A stretch of 64,000 bases of DNA from Nostoc commune NIES-4072 (GTDB lineage: Bacteria > Cyanobacteriota > Cyanobacteriia > Cyanobacteriales > Nostocaceae). Each line of letters begins with the position of its first letter. Position 1 is the stretch's first letter. Shown in pieces: positions 1-10,400 of this stretch. The notes below the pieces were generated by a model. It did not search any database, had not been told where the DNA came from, and was given only the letters and a program-made list of their open reading frames with translations. The position numbers and the translations under genes are program-made. The stretch is taken from contig NZ_BDUD01000001.1 of NCBI RefSeq assembly GCF_003113895.1, positions 6,748,792-6,812,791 on the forward strand, read 5' to 3'.

Positions 1-526
1 TACCATCGCCTCCAGAGAGTAGGTTATTTCCTGTTGAATAGTCAATATCTAACCTATCATTACCAGCGCCACCGTTGAGGGTGTTATTGCCAGGAACAAT
101 GTCATAATATCTACCCTGCTCTATCTGGAAGAAGCCATAACTAAACAGAGAATCGTTACCATCGTCACCATTGAGCAAGTTATTGCCTGATGAAGAATTA
201 GCATACAAACGATCATCACCAGCGCCACCGTTGAGGGTGTTATTACCTTCGGAGGGAATAAGGTATGGACCACTATCGCCTACCAATAGATAACTGGTGT
301 CAAGAGTATCGTCACCAGCGTCACCATTAAGCAGGTTATCGCCTTCTGAACCCTGAACACTCAAGTCATCATCACCAGCGCCACCGTTGAGGGTGTTATT
401 GGCTGATGAAGTATATGGTCTAAAGCCGAAGGCGTCGGGGTCATATTGATACCCACCGATTGAGAAATTATCATTGCCATCGCCACCAACGAACAGTTTA
501 CCCTTGGTTTCAATAATATTTGCCAT
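1..526 (-). CDS. RTX-type calcium-binding repeat protein, N-terminal part (runs off window start)
   Basis: Reading the minus strand from the ATG at 526 gives an open frame to the window edge that begins MANIIETKGKLFVGG and then carries repeated GGxGxD-type nonapeptides (for example NTLNGGAGDD and NLLNGDAGDD). These are hemolysin-type calcium-binding (RTX) repeats, which fold into Ca-loaded beta-rolls and are typical of proteins exported by type I secretion, with the secretion signal at the missing C-terminus. There is no N-terminal signal peptide, as expected for that route. The repeats are also similar as DNA (the motif around 63-91 recurs near 211-242 and 380-400). The function of the whole protein cannot be told from this part. 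Confidence 0.85.
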   Translation of the reverse strand, partial: MANIIETKGKLFVGGDGNDNFSIGGYQYDPDAFGFRPYTSSANNTLNGGAGDDDLSVQGSEGDNLLNGDAGDDTLDTSYLLVGDSGPYLIPSEGNNTLNGGAGDDRLYANSSSGNNLLNGDDGNDSLFSYGFFQIEQGRYYDIVPGNNTLNGGAGNDRLDIDYSTGNNLLSGGDG

Positions 527-810
527 AAATTTTACCTAACTCAATCAATTCTTTCACTACTTTTGCAGTCAATTCAATTCTCAAGTTGCTGTTAGTGCTG
601 TTTGAAATCAAGCTTGAATGCTGGAGAGGATGTCTGGCACTCCAGAAGTTTACTTTCCCTCTATTTTTATCTCTGGCTTAATCAGGCGAGTTTTATGCAA
701 AAGTGAATTATTTTTATAAGACTTTACATTTTGACTTGCTCAATTTCTTACTGAGAAATCCGGGTAGCAAGTCAGGTTAACGGCAAAAGAATACATCTTG
801 AAACGCGATC

Positions 811-866
811 GCCCTACCCGCCTGCTCTTAGGAGAAACAAAGCATAGCTTTGGCGGGGTAGGGTGC
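811..866. repeat. imperfect inverted repeat in the 527-932 intergenic region
   Basis: Arms GCCCTACCCGCC near 811-822 and GGCGGGGTAGGG near 852-863 can form a long hairpin. It lies about 70 bases beyond the stop of the ATP-grasp gene and could end its transcript, but it also looks like one of the dispersed hairpin repeats of Nostoc genomes. No gene was seen in 527-932. Confidence 0.5.
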
Positions 867-932
867 AATGACTACGGGAATCAGAACTAATTACCCGGAC
901 ATAATATAAAAGAATGTTGCAAACGATATTCT

Positions 933-2534
933 TTAACTATGTTCATCCCAAGCTACGGGAAAAGAGTAATCTGAAATCGCCGATAAATCACGATTTTCGC
1001 TGCGAGTTTCTTCATCCAGAACTTTCACGACTTTGTTATAAATATCTTGTGCTTGTTGTGGGGAATCTCCGATACTGGTTAATCCCAACTTGCCAAACTG
1101 CGAAAGGCAACCCATCAGATGAAACACTGTACCCGTTTCTGTACCACTGTCAAAGTGCAGTCTGTGATGAGCAATGATATCCATCAAATCATTAGGTAAT
1201 AATCCTTGATAGCGCTCTTTTTGCAGATTATCAGTGGCAATGTAGTATTTTGGACGGCCTTGCTGACTATAAAATAATCCTGTGGAAAGGTCATAGCGAC
1301 CGTTCGTTAATAATTTCAAGGTCATGAATGGATGAGTTGTACCGCCTTTACGCAGGTTAATTTCGATCGCCTGAATATCCCACTCACCGTTACCCTGATC
1401 AACGGCGATAAAATCTACACCAAATCGCTCTAAAGTGCCTTTTTCTGCTAACTTTCTGCCAACTTGTAACCCCAATTGCTGTAATTGCAATCGATATCTT
1501 TCATCAGCCGGAAAGCTACAACCAAGATAAATCTGACCGTCTGGGCCTCCAAGAATTTGGTCGTGGGTTGAAAGGATTTCCACTTCGCCTGTGGGTGTGA
1601 TCCGTCCTTGAACACTGGGCGATCGCTTAATTTCACCTTCCACAAATGCTTCGCTAATTGCCCCCAACTCAGGGATTCTTCCCGAAAAATTATCCCAAGT
1701 CTCAAGTTTTGCTTGAAAGCGCATTGTTGAAAAGCGATCGCTAATTGCTGCTACCCTTTCGACATGAGTACCTTTACCCGGTGCTAGATTCTCAATTGGT
1801 CTAAGATCCAACAGTGCATTTCCCTCTCCCGAAATGCCTTCGTTGAGTTTTACCACTACCCGTTTTAATGTCGGTTGTCGTTCCCACAAATCACTGGTAG
1901 CTTCTGCTAAATCTGTGTGGTTCCAAATTTTTTCGCTACCATCTGGATGGGGTACTCCACTTTCCTTGAAGATTTGCCGACTGCCACTTTTTGTCCCCCA
2001 AATCTGTAAATCTGGTGCGGCAGCATACAAAGGTACACCCAATTTTACAGACAACTCGCCTTCCCAGTGCGAAGAGTTGTAGCAAATCATAAATGATTTA
2101 TCTAGCCTCAAAGCTTGATGAATCCGCTTTAACAGGCGGGGACGTTCTAAAATCTTTTGACTCAGGGGTTTAAGCGAGGAATCGTAAGTAGAAAGTAGCA
2201 GCAAGCGATTGCGAGCATGAGAAAACGGAATTCCTGGCAACAATTGCAAGTAATAATCAATGATACTAGGATGCAACGGTACTGATGTTACATAAACCAG
2301 CCGAGTCCGGGGATTCTGCAACCGAATTAAAGAAAATAGTAATCTTTCTTCATAATGTTCGCAGCCTTCGATCTTTTGGAGTTCGCGCTGGTCGATACTC
2401 AAGGAGGGAATAATTAAAATATCCGCTTCATTATTATCAAATGACTCGCTCGTTTTCCAGCGATCGCTCAGGGTTAATTGTAAGTGGTGAAACTTTTCAA
2501 CCTGCTCTGACTCAGAAATATTTAGTATTGCCAT
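933..2534 (-). CDS. ATP-grasp enzyme, peptide ligase PGM1-related
   Basis: The protein has an ATP-grasp pattern: a lysine strand VVVKLNEG followed by a glycine-rich loop SGEGNA near residues 230-245, and a metal-binding acidic/Asn strand IEINLRKGGTTHP near residue 400. ATP-grasp ligases activate a carboxylate as an acyl phosphate and join it to an amine. The overall sequence resembles cyanobacterial proteins annotated as related to PGM1, the peptide ligase of pheganomycin biosynthesis; that assignment is from memory of the family. The frame can be extended to a TTG at 2558, but ATG 2534 follows AGAGGGTAGGGTT, which supplies a ribosome binding site, so I chose it. It stands alone with no precursor-peptide gene nearby. 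Substrate unknown. Confidence 0.8.
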   Translation of the reverse strand: MAILNISESEQVEKFHHLQLTLSDRWKTSESFDNNEADILIIPSLSIDQRELQKIEGCEHYEERLLFSLIRLQNPRTRLVYVTSVPLHPSIIDYYLQLLPGIPFSHARNRLLLLSTYDSSLKPLSQKILERPRLLKRIHQALRLDKSFMICYNSSHWEGELSVKLGVPLYAAAPDLQIWGTKSGSRQIFKESGVPHPDGSEKIWNHTDLAEATSDLWERQPTLKRVVVKLNEGISGEGNALLDLRPIENLAPGKGTHVERVAAISDRFSTMRFQAKLETWDNFSGRIPELGAISEAFVEGEIKRSPSVQGRITPTGEVEILSTHDQILGGPDGQIYLGCSFPADERYRLQLQQLGLQVGRKLAEKGTLERFGVDFIAVDQGNGEWDIQAIEINLRKGGTTHPFMTLKLLTNGRYDLSTGLFYSQQGRPKYYIATDNLQKERYQGLLPNDLMDIIAHHRLHFDSGTETGTVFHLMGCLSQFGKLGLTSIGDSPQQAQDIYNKVVKVLDEETRSENRDLSAISDYSFPVAWDEHS

Positions 2535-3227
2535 AACCCTACCCTCTAATAATCTCAATGTAGCGCACCATGAAGGCTTTTGGACTATTATGCAAACTAG
2601 TCGTCAGATACCTTTTAGTCTGCAACAAGGCAACTATGCAGATATCAGTCTAAATAAATATTAACATTAACAAAAATAGATGGTATTGAGGTAAGTATTT
2701 TTGTAACCACTAAGTGATAAAATATAAATCTTGATTTTCATTTAGCGAAAATGGCTTAATTATTCAGGCGCAATAAATAACTATTGATTATAGACTAATT
2801 CAGTAACTCTAATTGATTAAATTTATTTTACGTCTTAAGGTTGAGCAAATTGCAGCTTGTTTTACGTCTATGGAGTGATAAAGTATAGCGACATAATAGT
2901 TAACTTAAAAGCACATGAGAAGCAGAAATTCTTCATTGCATGAGAGTTATGTACTTGTTTTTCGTGGTCAAGTGAATAGTGTGTGTCAGGTGTGAGGATA
3001 AATAATGTCAGCCGCGTACAATTGCCAGTCATAAGTACGTTTGGTAAGCATCGAGTGGATAAATGCCTAAAGTTGCAAATGGCTAGTGGGAGCCAAAGCA
3101 AAAATTAAACCTTGGGTTGAAGTTTCGATCCAAGGTTTACTTTTGAAATGGAGAGTAGATGATTGGAAACGGCTTTTCCCAATATCCAATTACATTCAAT
3201 CAATATTAAACTAGCGAGACAAAACCT
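2535..3227. other. gene-free region with a stem-loop at 3107-3138
   Basis: AT-rich with no convincing reading frame; a 77-codon minus-strand frame at 2868-3101 has no family-like features. A 9-bp perfect stem, AAACCTTGG at 3107-3115 with CCAAGGTTT at 3130-3138 followed by ACTTTT, lies about 90 bases before the dehydrogenase gene. It could be the terminator of a small transcript or part of a 5' leader. Confidence 0.4.
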
Positions 3228-4109
3228 ATGGCTAAATCAAAAGAGAAAAAAGACCCAAAAGAGCAAAAATTACAACCGCCACAGCAGCAAGAAACACCAG
3301 GTGTTGAATCAGAAATGACGCCAAAACCCAAAGCAGATGATGCCCAGTATCGGGGTAGTGGTAAGTTACAAGATAAAGTGGCATTGATTACAGGTGCAGA
3401 TAGTGGTATTGGTCGTGCTGTAGCGATCGCATTTGCTAAAGAAGGTGCAGATGTAGCGATTCTTTACCTCAATGAACACGACGATGCCAAAGAAACAAAA
3501 CAATTGGTAGAAAAACAAGGGCGTCGTGCAGTAACCATTGCAGGTGATATTGGCAATGAAACTTTTTGTCAGCAAGCGATCCAACAAACAGTTGGTGAGT
3601 TTGGGAAACTGGATATTCTCATCAACAACGCCGCCGAACAACATCCAAAAGAAAGTATCGAAGAAATCACCGAAGAACAACTAGAGCGAACTTTTCGCAC
3701 TAATATATTCTCGATGTTTTTCATGACTAAAGCTGCACTCAAGCATTTACAAGCAGGCAGTTCTATCATCAATACTACATCAGTAACAGCTTATAAAGGT
3801 AGCCCACAGTTACTAGATTATTCCTCTACAAAAGGTGCGATCGTTGCTTTTACTCGTTCCTTATCAAAAAATTTAGTATCCAAAGGAATTCGCGTTAATG
3901 CTGTTGCGCCAGGGCCAATTTGGACACCTTTAATTCCCTCAACTTTCCCCGAAGATAAAGTTGAAACTTTTGGGAAACAAGTACCAATGCAACGAGCCGG
4001 ACAACCAGAAGAAGTTGCTCCTAGCTATGTATATTTAGCCTCTGATGATGCTTCTTATGTCTCTGGACAAGTGTTACATGTCAATGGTGGAGATGTTGTC
4101 AATGGCTAA
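3228..4109 (+). CDS. SDR-family oxidoreductase (YhxC/general stress protein 39 type)
   Basis: Classical short-chain dehydrogenase: cofactor motif TGADSGIG at residues 55-62, NNAA structural motif near 130, and the catalytic YSSTK with Tyr198 and Lys202. A C-terminal NGGDVVNG ending is typical. The enzyme transfers hydride between NAD(P) and an alcohol or carbonyl. Compared with minimal SDRs of about 250 residues it has a charged, Lys/Gln/Pro-rich N-terminal tail of about 45 residues, as in the glucose/ribitol dehydrogenase-like and stress-induced members (Bacillus GSP39/YhxC type). The ATG start is kept because the tail is a family feature. Monocistronic; substrate unknown. Confidence 0.92.
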   Translation: MAKSKEKKDPKEQKLQPPQQQETPGVESEMTPKPKADDAQYRGSGKLQDKVALITGADSGIGRAVAIAFAKEGADVAILYLNEHDDAKETKQLVEKQGRRAVTIAGDIGNETFCQQAIQQTVGEFGKLDILINNAAEQHPKESIEEITEEQLERTFRTNIFSMFFMTKAALKHLQAGSSIINTTSVTAYKGSPQLLDYSSTKGAIVAFTRSLSKNLVSKGIRVNAVAPGPIWTPLIPSTFPEDKVETFGKQVPMQRAGQPEEVAPSYVYLASDDASYVSGQVLHVNGGDVVNG

Positions 4110-4110
4110 G

Positions 4111-4220
4111 TGAAATAGTTAAGAGTTAGGAGTTTGGAGTTATAACCAATATATTCTTAATTTATAACTCTTAACTTTCAACTCCTAACTTTCAACTTCT
4201 AGCTCTCAGATTCTAACTCT
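4111..4220. repeat. short tandem heptamer-type repeat region (TTAGGAGT/AACTCCTA)
   Basis: Variants of GTTAGGAGT and its complement (AACTCTTAACTTTCAACTCC and similar) fill the stretch after the dehydrogenase stop. The same family occurs at 61528-61681 and inside the U32 peptidase gene near 49005. These short tandemly repeated sequences are a hallmark of heterocystous cyanobacteria. Confidence 0.6.
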
Positions 4221-4312
4221 ACCCTAATGGTCTTCCATTGGAGGGATGAGGAAATGCGGGAATATTGATAGTCTATCTAGCAGCAAACATTTAAGAAATA
4301 ATAAGTACGTCT

Positions 4313-4570
4313 ATGGCATCTCCTACACCATTGAATGGCACAGAACTAGTAGATTGTGCTAGAGCAAATGCCCAGCAAGGAATTGAAACTGCTGCTTATC
4401 AATGTGGCTATGGTCAAGACCTCAACAAATTTGCCAAAGAACTTAGACAAGCTTGTGAAGACATGAATTTACAAGTAAAAGAACTTAGTGGATTGATTAC
4501 TGACCAGGACATGATACTGCAATTAGGTACTGGCGAAATTGTTGCCCCAGATACAGAATCAGAATTGTAA
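4313..4570 (+). CDS. conserved small cyanobacterial protein of unknown function
   Basis: An 85-residue acidic protein (MASPTPLNGTELVDCARAN...) with no signal peptide or membrane segment and a predicted helical middle (residues 35-65). It has three cysteines (positions 15, 30 and 47). The codon use and lack of low-complexity sequence suggest a real gene; I believe related small proteins occur in other Nostocales, but I cannot name a function. It lies alone between the dehydrogenase and mgtE, which converges on it. Confidence 0.65.
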   Translation: MASPTPLNGTELVDCARANAQQGIETAAYQCGYGQDLNKFAKELRQACEDMNLQVKELSGLITDQDMILQLGTGEIVAPDTESEL

Positions 4571-4618
4571 AAGTTAGTCATTTGGACTTTATTCTTCACT
4601 AATGACCAATAACTCTTT

Positions 4619-6019
4619 TCATAAGTTTAAAATTACCCGTGCCAAATTGAAGTAAATTAAAACGCCCAGGACATCAACTGCTGTGGTAATGAATGGTGCT
4701 GACATTAATGCCGGATCTAAACGGAGATAGCGGAATAGAAACGGCAATGCGGAACCGGAGATAGAAGCTAAAAGAGAAATAGCTACTAGACTAGTGCCGA
4801 CAGCGATCGCAACCTCTAATCGTCCTTGCAGAAAATAAGCCCAGACAGTAGCGATCGTGCCTAACATTCCTCCTAATAATGCTCCTGCGATCGCCTCCCG
4901 ACCAATTACTTGCAATACACCAAGCGATCGGATCTCATCGGTATTCATCCCGCGAATCACCACTGTAGAAGACTGAGCACCTACGTTACCACCAGTACCA
5001 GTCAGCAAAGGGATAAATGCTGTTAATGTCACCACTTTTGCTAAAAGGTCTTCTTGCGACTTAATAATCGTTCCTGTAATGGTATTGGTTACAAGTAACA
5101 CCAACAACCATACAACCCGCTTCCGAGCAATTTCCAGTAAATTCATCTGAAAATAGTTGTCGCCCCCAGACTGCACACCACCACCCAAGGCGTAGATATC
5201 TTCGGTGGTTTCGCGTTGCAAAATATCAATTACATCATCGACGGTGACAATACCTACTAGACGCTGTTCTCGATCTACCACAGGCACAGCTAGAAAGTCA
5301 TATCTTTGGATTAATCTGGCAACTTCTTCTTGGTCTGTATCAGTGTGGACAAACACCACATCACGGGTCATAATTTCGCCAATAACTTGCTCAGGCTGAG
5401 AAGTCACCAACTCCCGCAACGATACAATCCCCGTTAAGCGCCTTTCAGCATCCATGACATAAAGATAATAAATCATCTCACTAGCATTAGCTAAGTTGCG
5501 AATTCGCTCTAGAGCTTGAGATACTGTAAAGTTTTCCTTTAGTGAAATTAACTCTAGCGTCATAATTCGCCCAGCAGTATCAGCTTCATAACCCAATAGT
5601 TGGGCTGTAGCTTGGCGTTCTGCTGGACTAAGTTGTTCTAGCAGACGATTAACGACTTTTGCCGGTAATTCGTCAAATAACCTAGCTCGGTCATCCGGCG
5701 ACATTTGATCGACAATATCACGGACTTCCTGACTTTTAAGTTCCTCAATTAAGCGTTCTTGAACACTGTAGTCGAGATATTCATAAACCTCGATAGCCTC
5801 ATCCTTAGAAAGCAAGCGAAAAGCCAAAGCGTGCATCGCTTCTGGCAAACCCTCAATCGCCTCGGCAATATCCGCAGGCTGCACAGGTACGAGAATAGCT
5901 TTTGCTCCCTGCAAGTCTCCTGCTTCTAGGAGCATTTGCAGCTGAGTCCGCACTAAATCTCGCAATTCCCTGCGTGAGACATTCTGGATGGTAGAGTTAA
6001 AATTGTTGATCTCAGTCAA
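4619..6019 (-). CDS. mgtE: magnesium transporter MgtE
   Basis: A 466-residue MgtE-type Mg2+ channel of the inner membrane. The N-terminal helical superhelix (about 37-138, with repeats such as SPDDRARLFDELP and LSPAERQATAQLLGY) is followed by two CBS domains (about 140-265, ending VGIVTVDDVIDIL) and a five-helix membrane domain (about 290-466) that contains GTGGNVGAQSSTVVIRG, the conserved pore region. In characterised MgtE, Mg2+ binding between the N and CBS domains closes the pore. Length and order match the family exactly. The ATG at 6019 follows no other gene; the unit appears monocistronic, preceded by a 1.5 kb gene-free gap. Confidence 0.96.
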   Translation of the reverse strand: MTEINNFNSTIQNVSRRELRDLVRTQLQMLLEAGDLQGAKAILVPVQPADIAEAIEGLPEAMHALAFRLLSKDEAIEVYEYLDYSVQERLIEELKSQEVRDIVDQMSPDDRARLFDELPAKVVNRLLEQLSPAERQATAQLLGYEADTAGRIMTLELISLKENFTVSQALERIRNLANASEMIYYLYVMDAERRLTGIVSLRELVTSQPEQVIGEIMTRDVVFVHTDTDQEEVARLIQRYDFLAVPVVDREQRLVGIVTVDDVIDILQRETTEDIYALGGGVQSGGDNYFQMNLLEIARKRVVWLLVLLVTNTITGTIIKSQEDLLAKVVTLTAFIPLLTGTGGNVGAQSSTVVIRGMNTDEIRSLGVLQVIGREAIAGALLGGMLGTIATVWAYFLQGRLEVAIAVGTSLVAISLLASISGSALPFLFRYLRLDPALMSAPFITTAVDVLGVLIYFNLARVILNL

Positions 6020-7491
6020 AGTCTACTTTCCTCAGCCAGTTTGAACAAGGTTGCTGCCCTTAGTCTAGGGGAAAGTGGGAATGTACAGGGTTAAACTTGT
6101 GATTTTCTGACTTTAAATAAATTGAAAACTTTTGTAAATAAGTAAATAATCAAGCTTTCAGACGCTGATAATTCCTTACGTTCAGCGCACTCTGTAGAGG
6201 ATCGTGCTACGCGCAAAGCACACGCTGCGCGAATGTAGAGAAGTTGTCGTGTAACTATTTTCTGGATACACCGACAACAGGTTTACTCGAAAAGTACGAT
6301 AATCTCTAATTCCAGCAGATTGTATTCTCTAGCTTAAATACATGACTGGTGAGGCTTTTGCAAAACTTTTTGCTTCACTCGCTATTACTACTAAGCTAAA
6401 ACACATCTAATTTCAATACTTGTCGGGTTTTGGGTAAAAGGGAAAGGGAAAAGGGATAGAAAAAATCTTTAACCTTTTTCCTAAACCCAATTCCGAGTTA
6501 AAAATACAAAACCCGAGCAGTATTGCATCTAATTTACATATCAAAATTTTATCAATATCTTGTGGGTAGGCATCTTGCCTGCCCTTATTATGCAACTTGA
6601 ATGTTGATTAGCTTATTCTTTGCTGGATCTTCTAATAAGGATATGAATTAACACTCAATATGAAGCATAGATAAATAATACTTTTTCAAATCTTTAAATA
6701 TTAAAAGCCTTCTTTATCCAAATTTTATGTAATTAATAACTATGTAAAGGCTAAACAAAAACTTCATCCGGTAGATCAGTAATTTTTATTTAAAAATTAT
6801 CGAAACTTTTATATTCCTTTAAAAAAGATAAATCAATATGAATCTTTAAACAAGGTTCCATAAAGAAGATAGACATAACCCCTAAACTATTGTCAAATGG
6901 TAAATTAATTGATTCAATGAAAATACTTAAGTAATAATATGTAAAGATATTATTTTAGCTACTTAGATATGTATCTGCCCCGATTGGGGTTGCTTCACCT
7001 CAACTTCATGCACCTGCATATTATTGAGATTAGAAGCTCTCAAGAGAGGTGATTTATAATTTTTGATTAAACTCACCAAACTTATATTTACATCCATCAA
7101 AAGTTAGAAAATTGTCAAAACAAAACAAAGATTATAAGGGCTAATACACCCTTGAAGCAATCTTTAGTATTTTTTGTCATACACATTTTTATATATATTT
7201 GCTTTTAAGGAAGATAAAGCAATATCTGTCACTTTATACTGTTTTGAATTTAATACAAATAAACAGCATAGATAAGCAAAGTAACACAATATTAGACACA
7301 CAAAAATGTATTAGTAACTGAATGGAATAGTATCGAGATTAAGGAATATATTAATCAGTTGTTTGCTGCTTTTTCGTGAATAAATTAACACCTAAAAAGC
7401 TACATATTTTTGGAAAATGTTCAATATAAAACTGATTATTGAACATTGATTATGGAATTACTTTTAGTACTATTGTGAGGCATATATCTCA
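6020..7491. other. 1.5 kb gene-free, AT-rich region
   Basis: No open frame here looks like a protein; the 60-codon minus-strand frame at 6413-6595 is made of repeat sequence. The left part (6180-6616) holds dispersed repeats, the right part (6617-7491) is very AT-rich without recognised elements and probably includes the promoter of the PA14 protein gene. It could hide a small RNA, which I cannot identify by eye. Confidence 0.5.
6521..6615. repeat. dispersed repeat, uninterrupted copy (second copy is split by the IS982 element)
   Basis: The stretch GCATCTAATTTACATAT ... CAATATCTTGTGGG ... TTATGCAACTTGAATG ... GATTAGCTTA recurs at 55165-55184 plus 56252-56330, where the IS lies between CATAT and TAAAATTTT. 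The part GGCATCTTGCCTGCCC is a small hairpin common in Nostoc intergenic repeats. Confidence 0.75.
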
Positions 7492-10400
7492 ATGACTGAT
7501 TCACAAAATCAACTATTGTCAACATCTCTAAGTCCAATAACTCCTCAATCATCTCTACAAAGCATTGATCGCGTATTATCTCAAGGGAATGGACTCAAAG
7601 CAGAGTATTACGACAACATCGACTTCACCAACTTGAAGCAAACTCGCACAGATCCGACAGTTAACTTTAACTGGGGTGAGGGGTCTCCAGATCCATCCAT
7701 CGGTGCAGATACCTTCTCAGTGCGTTGGACGGGTCAGGTAGAAGCCAAGTACAGCGAGACTTACAACTTCTACACCACAAGTGATGATGGTGTGCGACTG
7801 TGGGTGAATGGTCAGCAAATCATTAATAAATTTGTTAATCAATCTGCTACAGAATACAGTGGCGCGATCGCACTAGTTGCAGGTCAGAAGTACGATATTA
7901 AACTTGAGTACTACGAAAATAAATACGATGCAGTTTCTCAACTGTCTTGGTCAAGTTCCTCTCAGACCAAAGAAATCATTCCTCAGTCGCAACTGTATAG
8001 TAATGTCACCACAGTTGGTAATGGTAACGGACTCAAAGCAGAGTACTACGACAACATCGACTTCACCAACTTGAAGCAAACTCGCACAGATGCGACAGTT
8101 AACTTTAACTGGGGTGCTGGTTCTCCAGATCCATCCATCGGTGCAGATACCTTCTCAGTGCGTTGGACGGGTCAGGTAGAAGCCAAGTACAGCGAGACTT
8201 ACAACTTCTACACCACAAGTGATGATGGTGTGCGGGTGTGGGTGAATGGTCAGCAAATCATCAATAAATTTGTCAATCAATCTGCTACAGAATACAGTGG
8301 CGCGATCGCACTAGTTGCAGGTCAGAAGTACGATATTAAACTTGAGTACTACGAAAATAAATACGATGCAGTTGCTCAACTGTCTTGGTCAAGTTCCTCT
8401 CAGACCAAAGAAATCATTCCTCAGTCGCAACTGTATAGTAATGTCACCACAGTTGGTAATGGTAACGGACTCAAAGCAGAGTACTACGACAACATCGACT
8501 TCACCAACTTGAAGCAAACTCGCACAGATGCGACAGTTAACTTTAACTGGGGTGCTGGTTCTCCAGATCCATCCATCGGTGCAGATACCTTCTCAGTGCG
8601 TTGGACGGGTCAGGTAGAAGCCAAGTACAGCGAGACTTACAACTTCTACACCACAAGTGATGATGGTGTGCGGCTGTGGGTGAATGGTCAGCAAATCATC
8701 AATAAATTTGTCAATCAATCTGCTACAGAATACAGTGGCGCGATCGCACTAGTTGCAGGTCAGAAGTACGATATTAAACTTGAGTACTACGAAAATAAAT
8801 ATGATGCAGTTGCTCAACTGTCTTGGTCAAGTTCCTCTCAGACCAAGGAAATCATTCCTCAGTCACAACTATATTCACCAAATATTCAGACCGTTATCAC
8901 ATTAGGATCATCTTCCATGACTGTCAACGAAGGTGCTGGTAGTGTAAGCATAACGTTGTTAAGAACTGGTGATTTAAGCAGCACATCTTCAGTCAAGTAT
9001 GCAACCTTAGCTGGTAGTGCAACAGCAGGAGTTGACTACGGAAGTGAAGGCACCGAAAGCGCTGGAACAGTTATTTTTGCACCAGGACAAAACAGTAGAC
9101 AGATATCCATTCCAATCAATGACGATTCTTTAGTAGAAACAGATGAAACCTTTAGTTTTGTCATCGATCAGACAGAGGGAGCAACATTAGGACTTCAAAG
9201 AACTCTGGGAATTACGATTCAAGATAACGATCGCTCTAGCCTCGATTTCAGTAAGCCAGTAGTTAATGAGGATGACGGTACTGCTACGGTGACAGTTACA
9301 CGGGGTAACACTTTGGGGGCTGCTAGCCTAGACTACATAACCGTGGATGGGACTGCTAAAGCTGGATCTGACTACCAGGCTGTATCTGGAACCTTGTCCT
9401 TTGCAGCAGGACAAGCCAGCAAGACCATTTCTATAGTCCTTAAGAATGACACCGTTGGGGAAGTAAATGAAACATTTACTTTGAAGTTCAGTAACGCAGT
9501 TGGAGTACAGTTAAATACTCAACAGACAACTATCACAATTATTGATGATGACGCTGGTAACTTTGCTTTAGAGACAGTAGCTTCTGGTTTGAATCAGCCT
9601 ACAGCTTTTGACTGGACATCTGACGGTAAGAGCATGTTCATTGCCCAGAAAAATGGGGTAGTGCGAGTCTTGAACAACGGCACTTTATTATCAACACCAT
9701 TCATCAATATCTCTGGACAGGTTAATGATACGCGCGATCGCGGTCTTTTAGGAATTGCCGTACATCCAGATTTTGGCAAAGCCACAAACCCCAAAAATTA
9801 CGTTTACCTGTTGTATACCTACGATCCACCAGAAACCAATCCCAACAACTCTAAAAACAATCCCAATAGCACATTAGACAATCCCGATCAGAATGGGAAT
9901 CGGACTGCACGGCTAATTAGGGTAGAAGCTGACCCCAAGACTAATTACACTACTGCTATTGCTGGTAGTGAAGTTGTACTGCTAGGTACTAATGGCACTT
10001 GGGAAAATATTAGCCACCCAGATGGAAATAGCACAAATGTCTCACTTGGCTTGGCACCATCAGGAATTCTCAACAAAGATACTGGTAAGCCATTTACCAG
10101 CTTACAAGATTATCTCAATAATCTCGATAAAGTCCAAAATGTCCAAAACTTTATAGCTAACGATAGTGAATCTCACTCAGTTGGTTCTGTGCGCTTTGGC
10201 ACTGATGGTTCTCTGTTTGTGAGCTTAGGAGATGGTACTTCTTACAATGGGATAGATCCGCGAGCAATTCGTGTTCAGGATGTCAATAATCTGTCTGGCA
10301 AGATCCTGCGGATTGATGCGATTACTGGTCAAGGCTTATCAAGTAATCCTTTTTATAACGGCGATCCTGATAGCAATCGTTCCAAAGTTTATAACTTAGG

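Noticed and set aside
2868..3101. 77-residue minus-strand frame
   Set aside because: No ribosome binding site or family pattern; lies in AT-rich gap.
6413..6595. 60-residue minus-strand frame in the 1.5 kb gap
   Set aside because: Built from AAAGGGAAAGGG-type and dispersed repeats.
7877..8512. Two identical 65-residue frames inside the PA14 gene
   Set aside because: Same repeat read in another frame; the PA14 frame is clearly the coding one.
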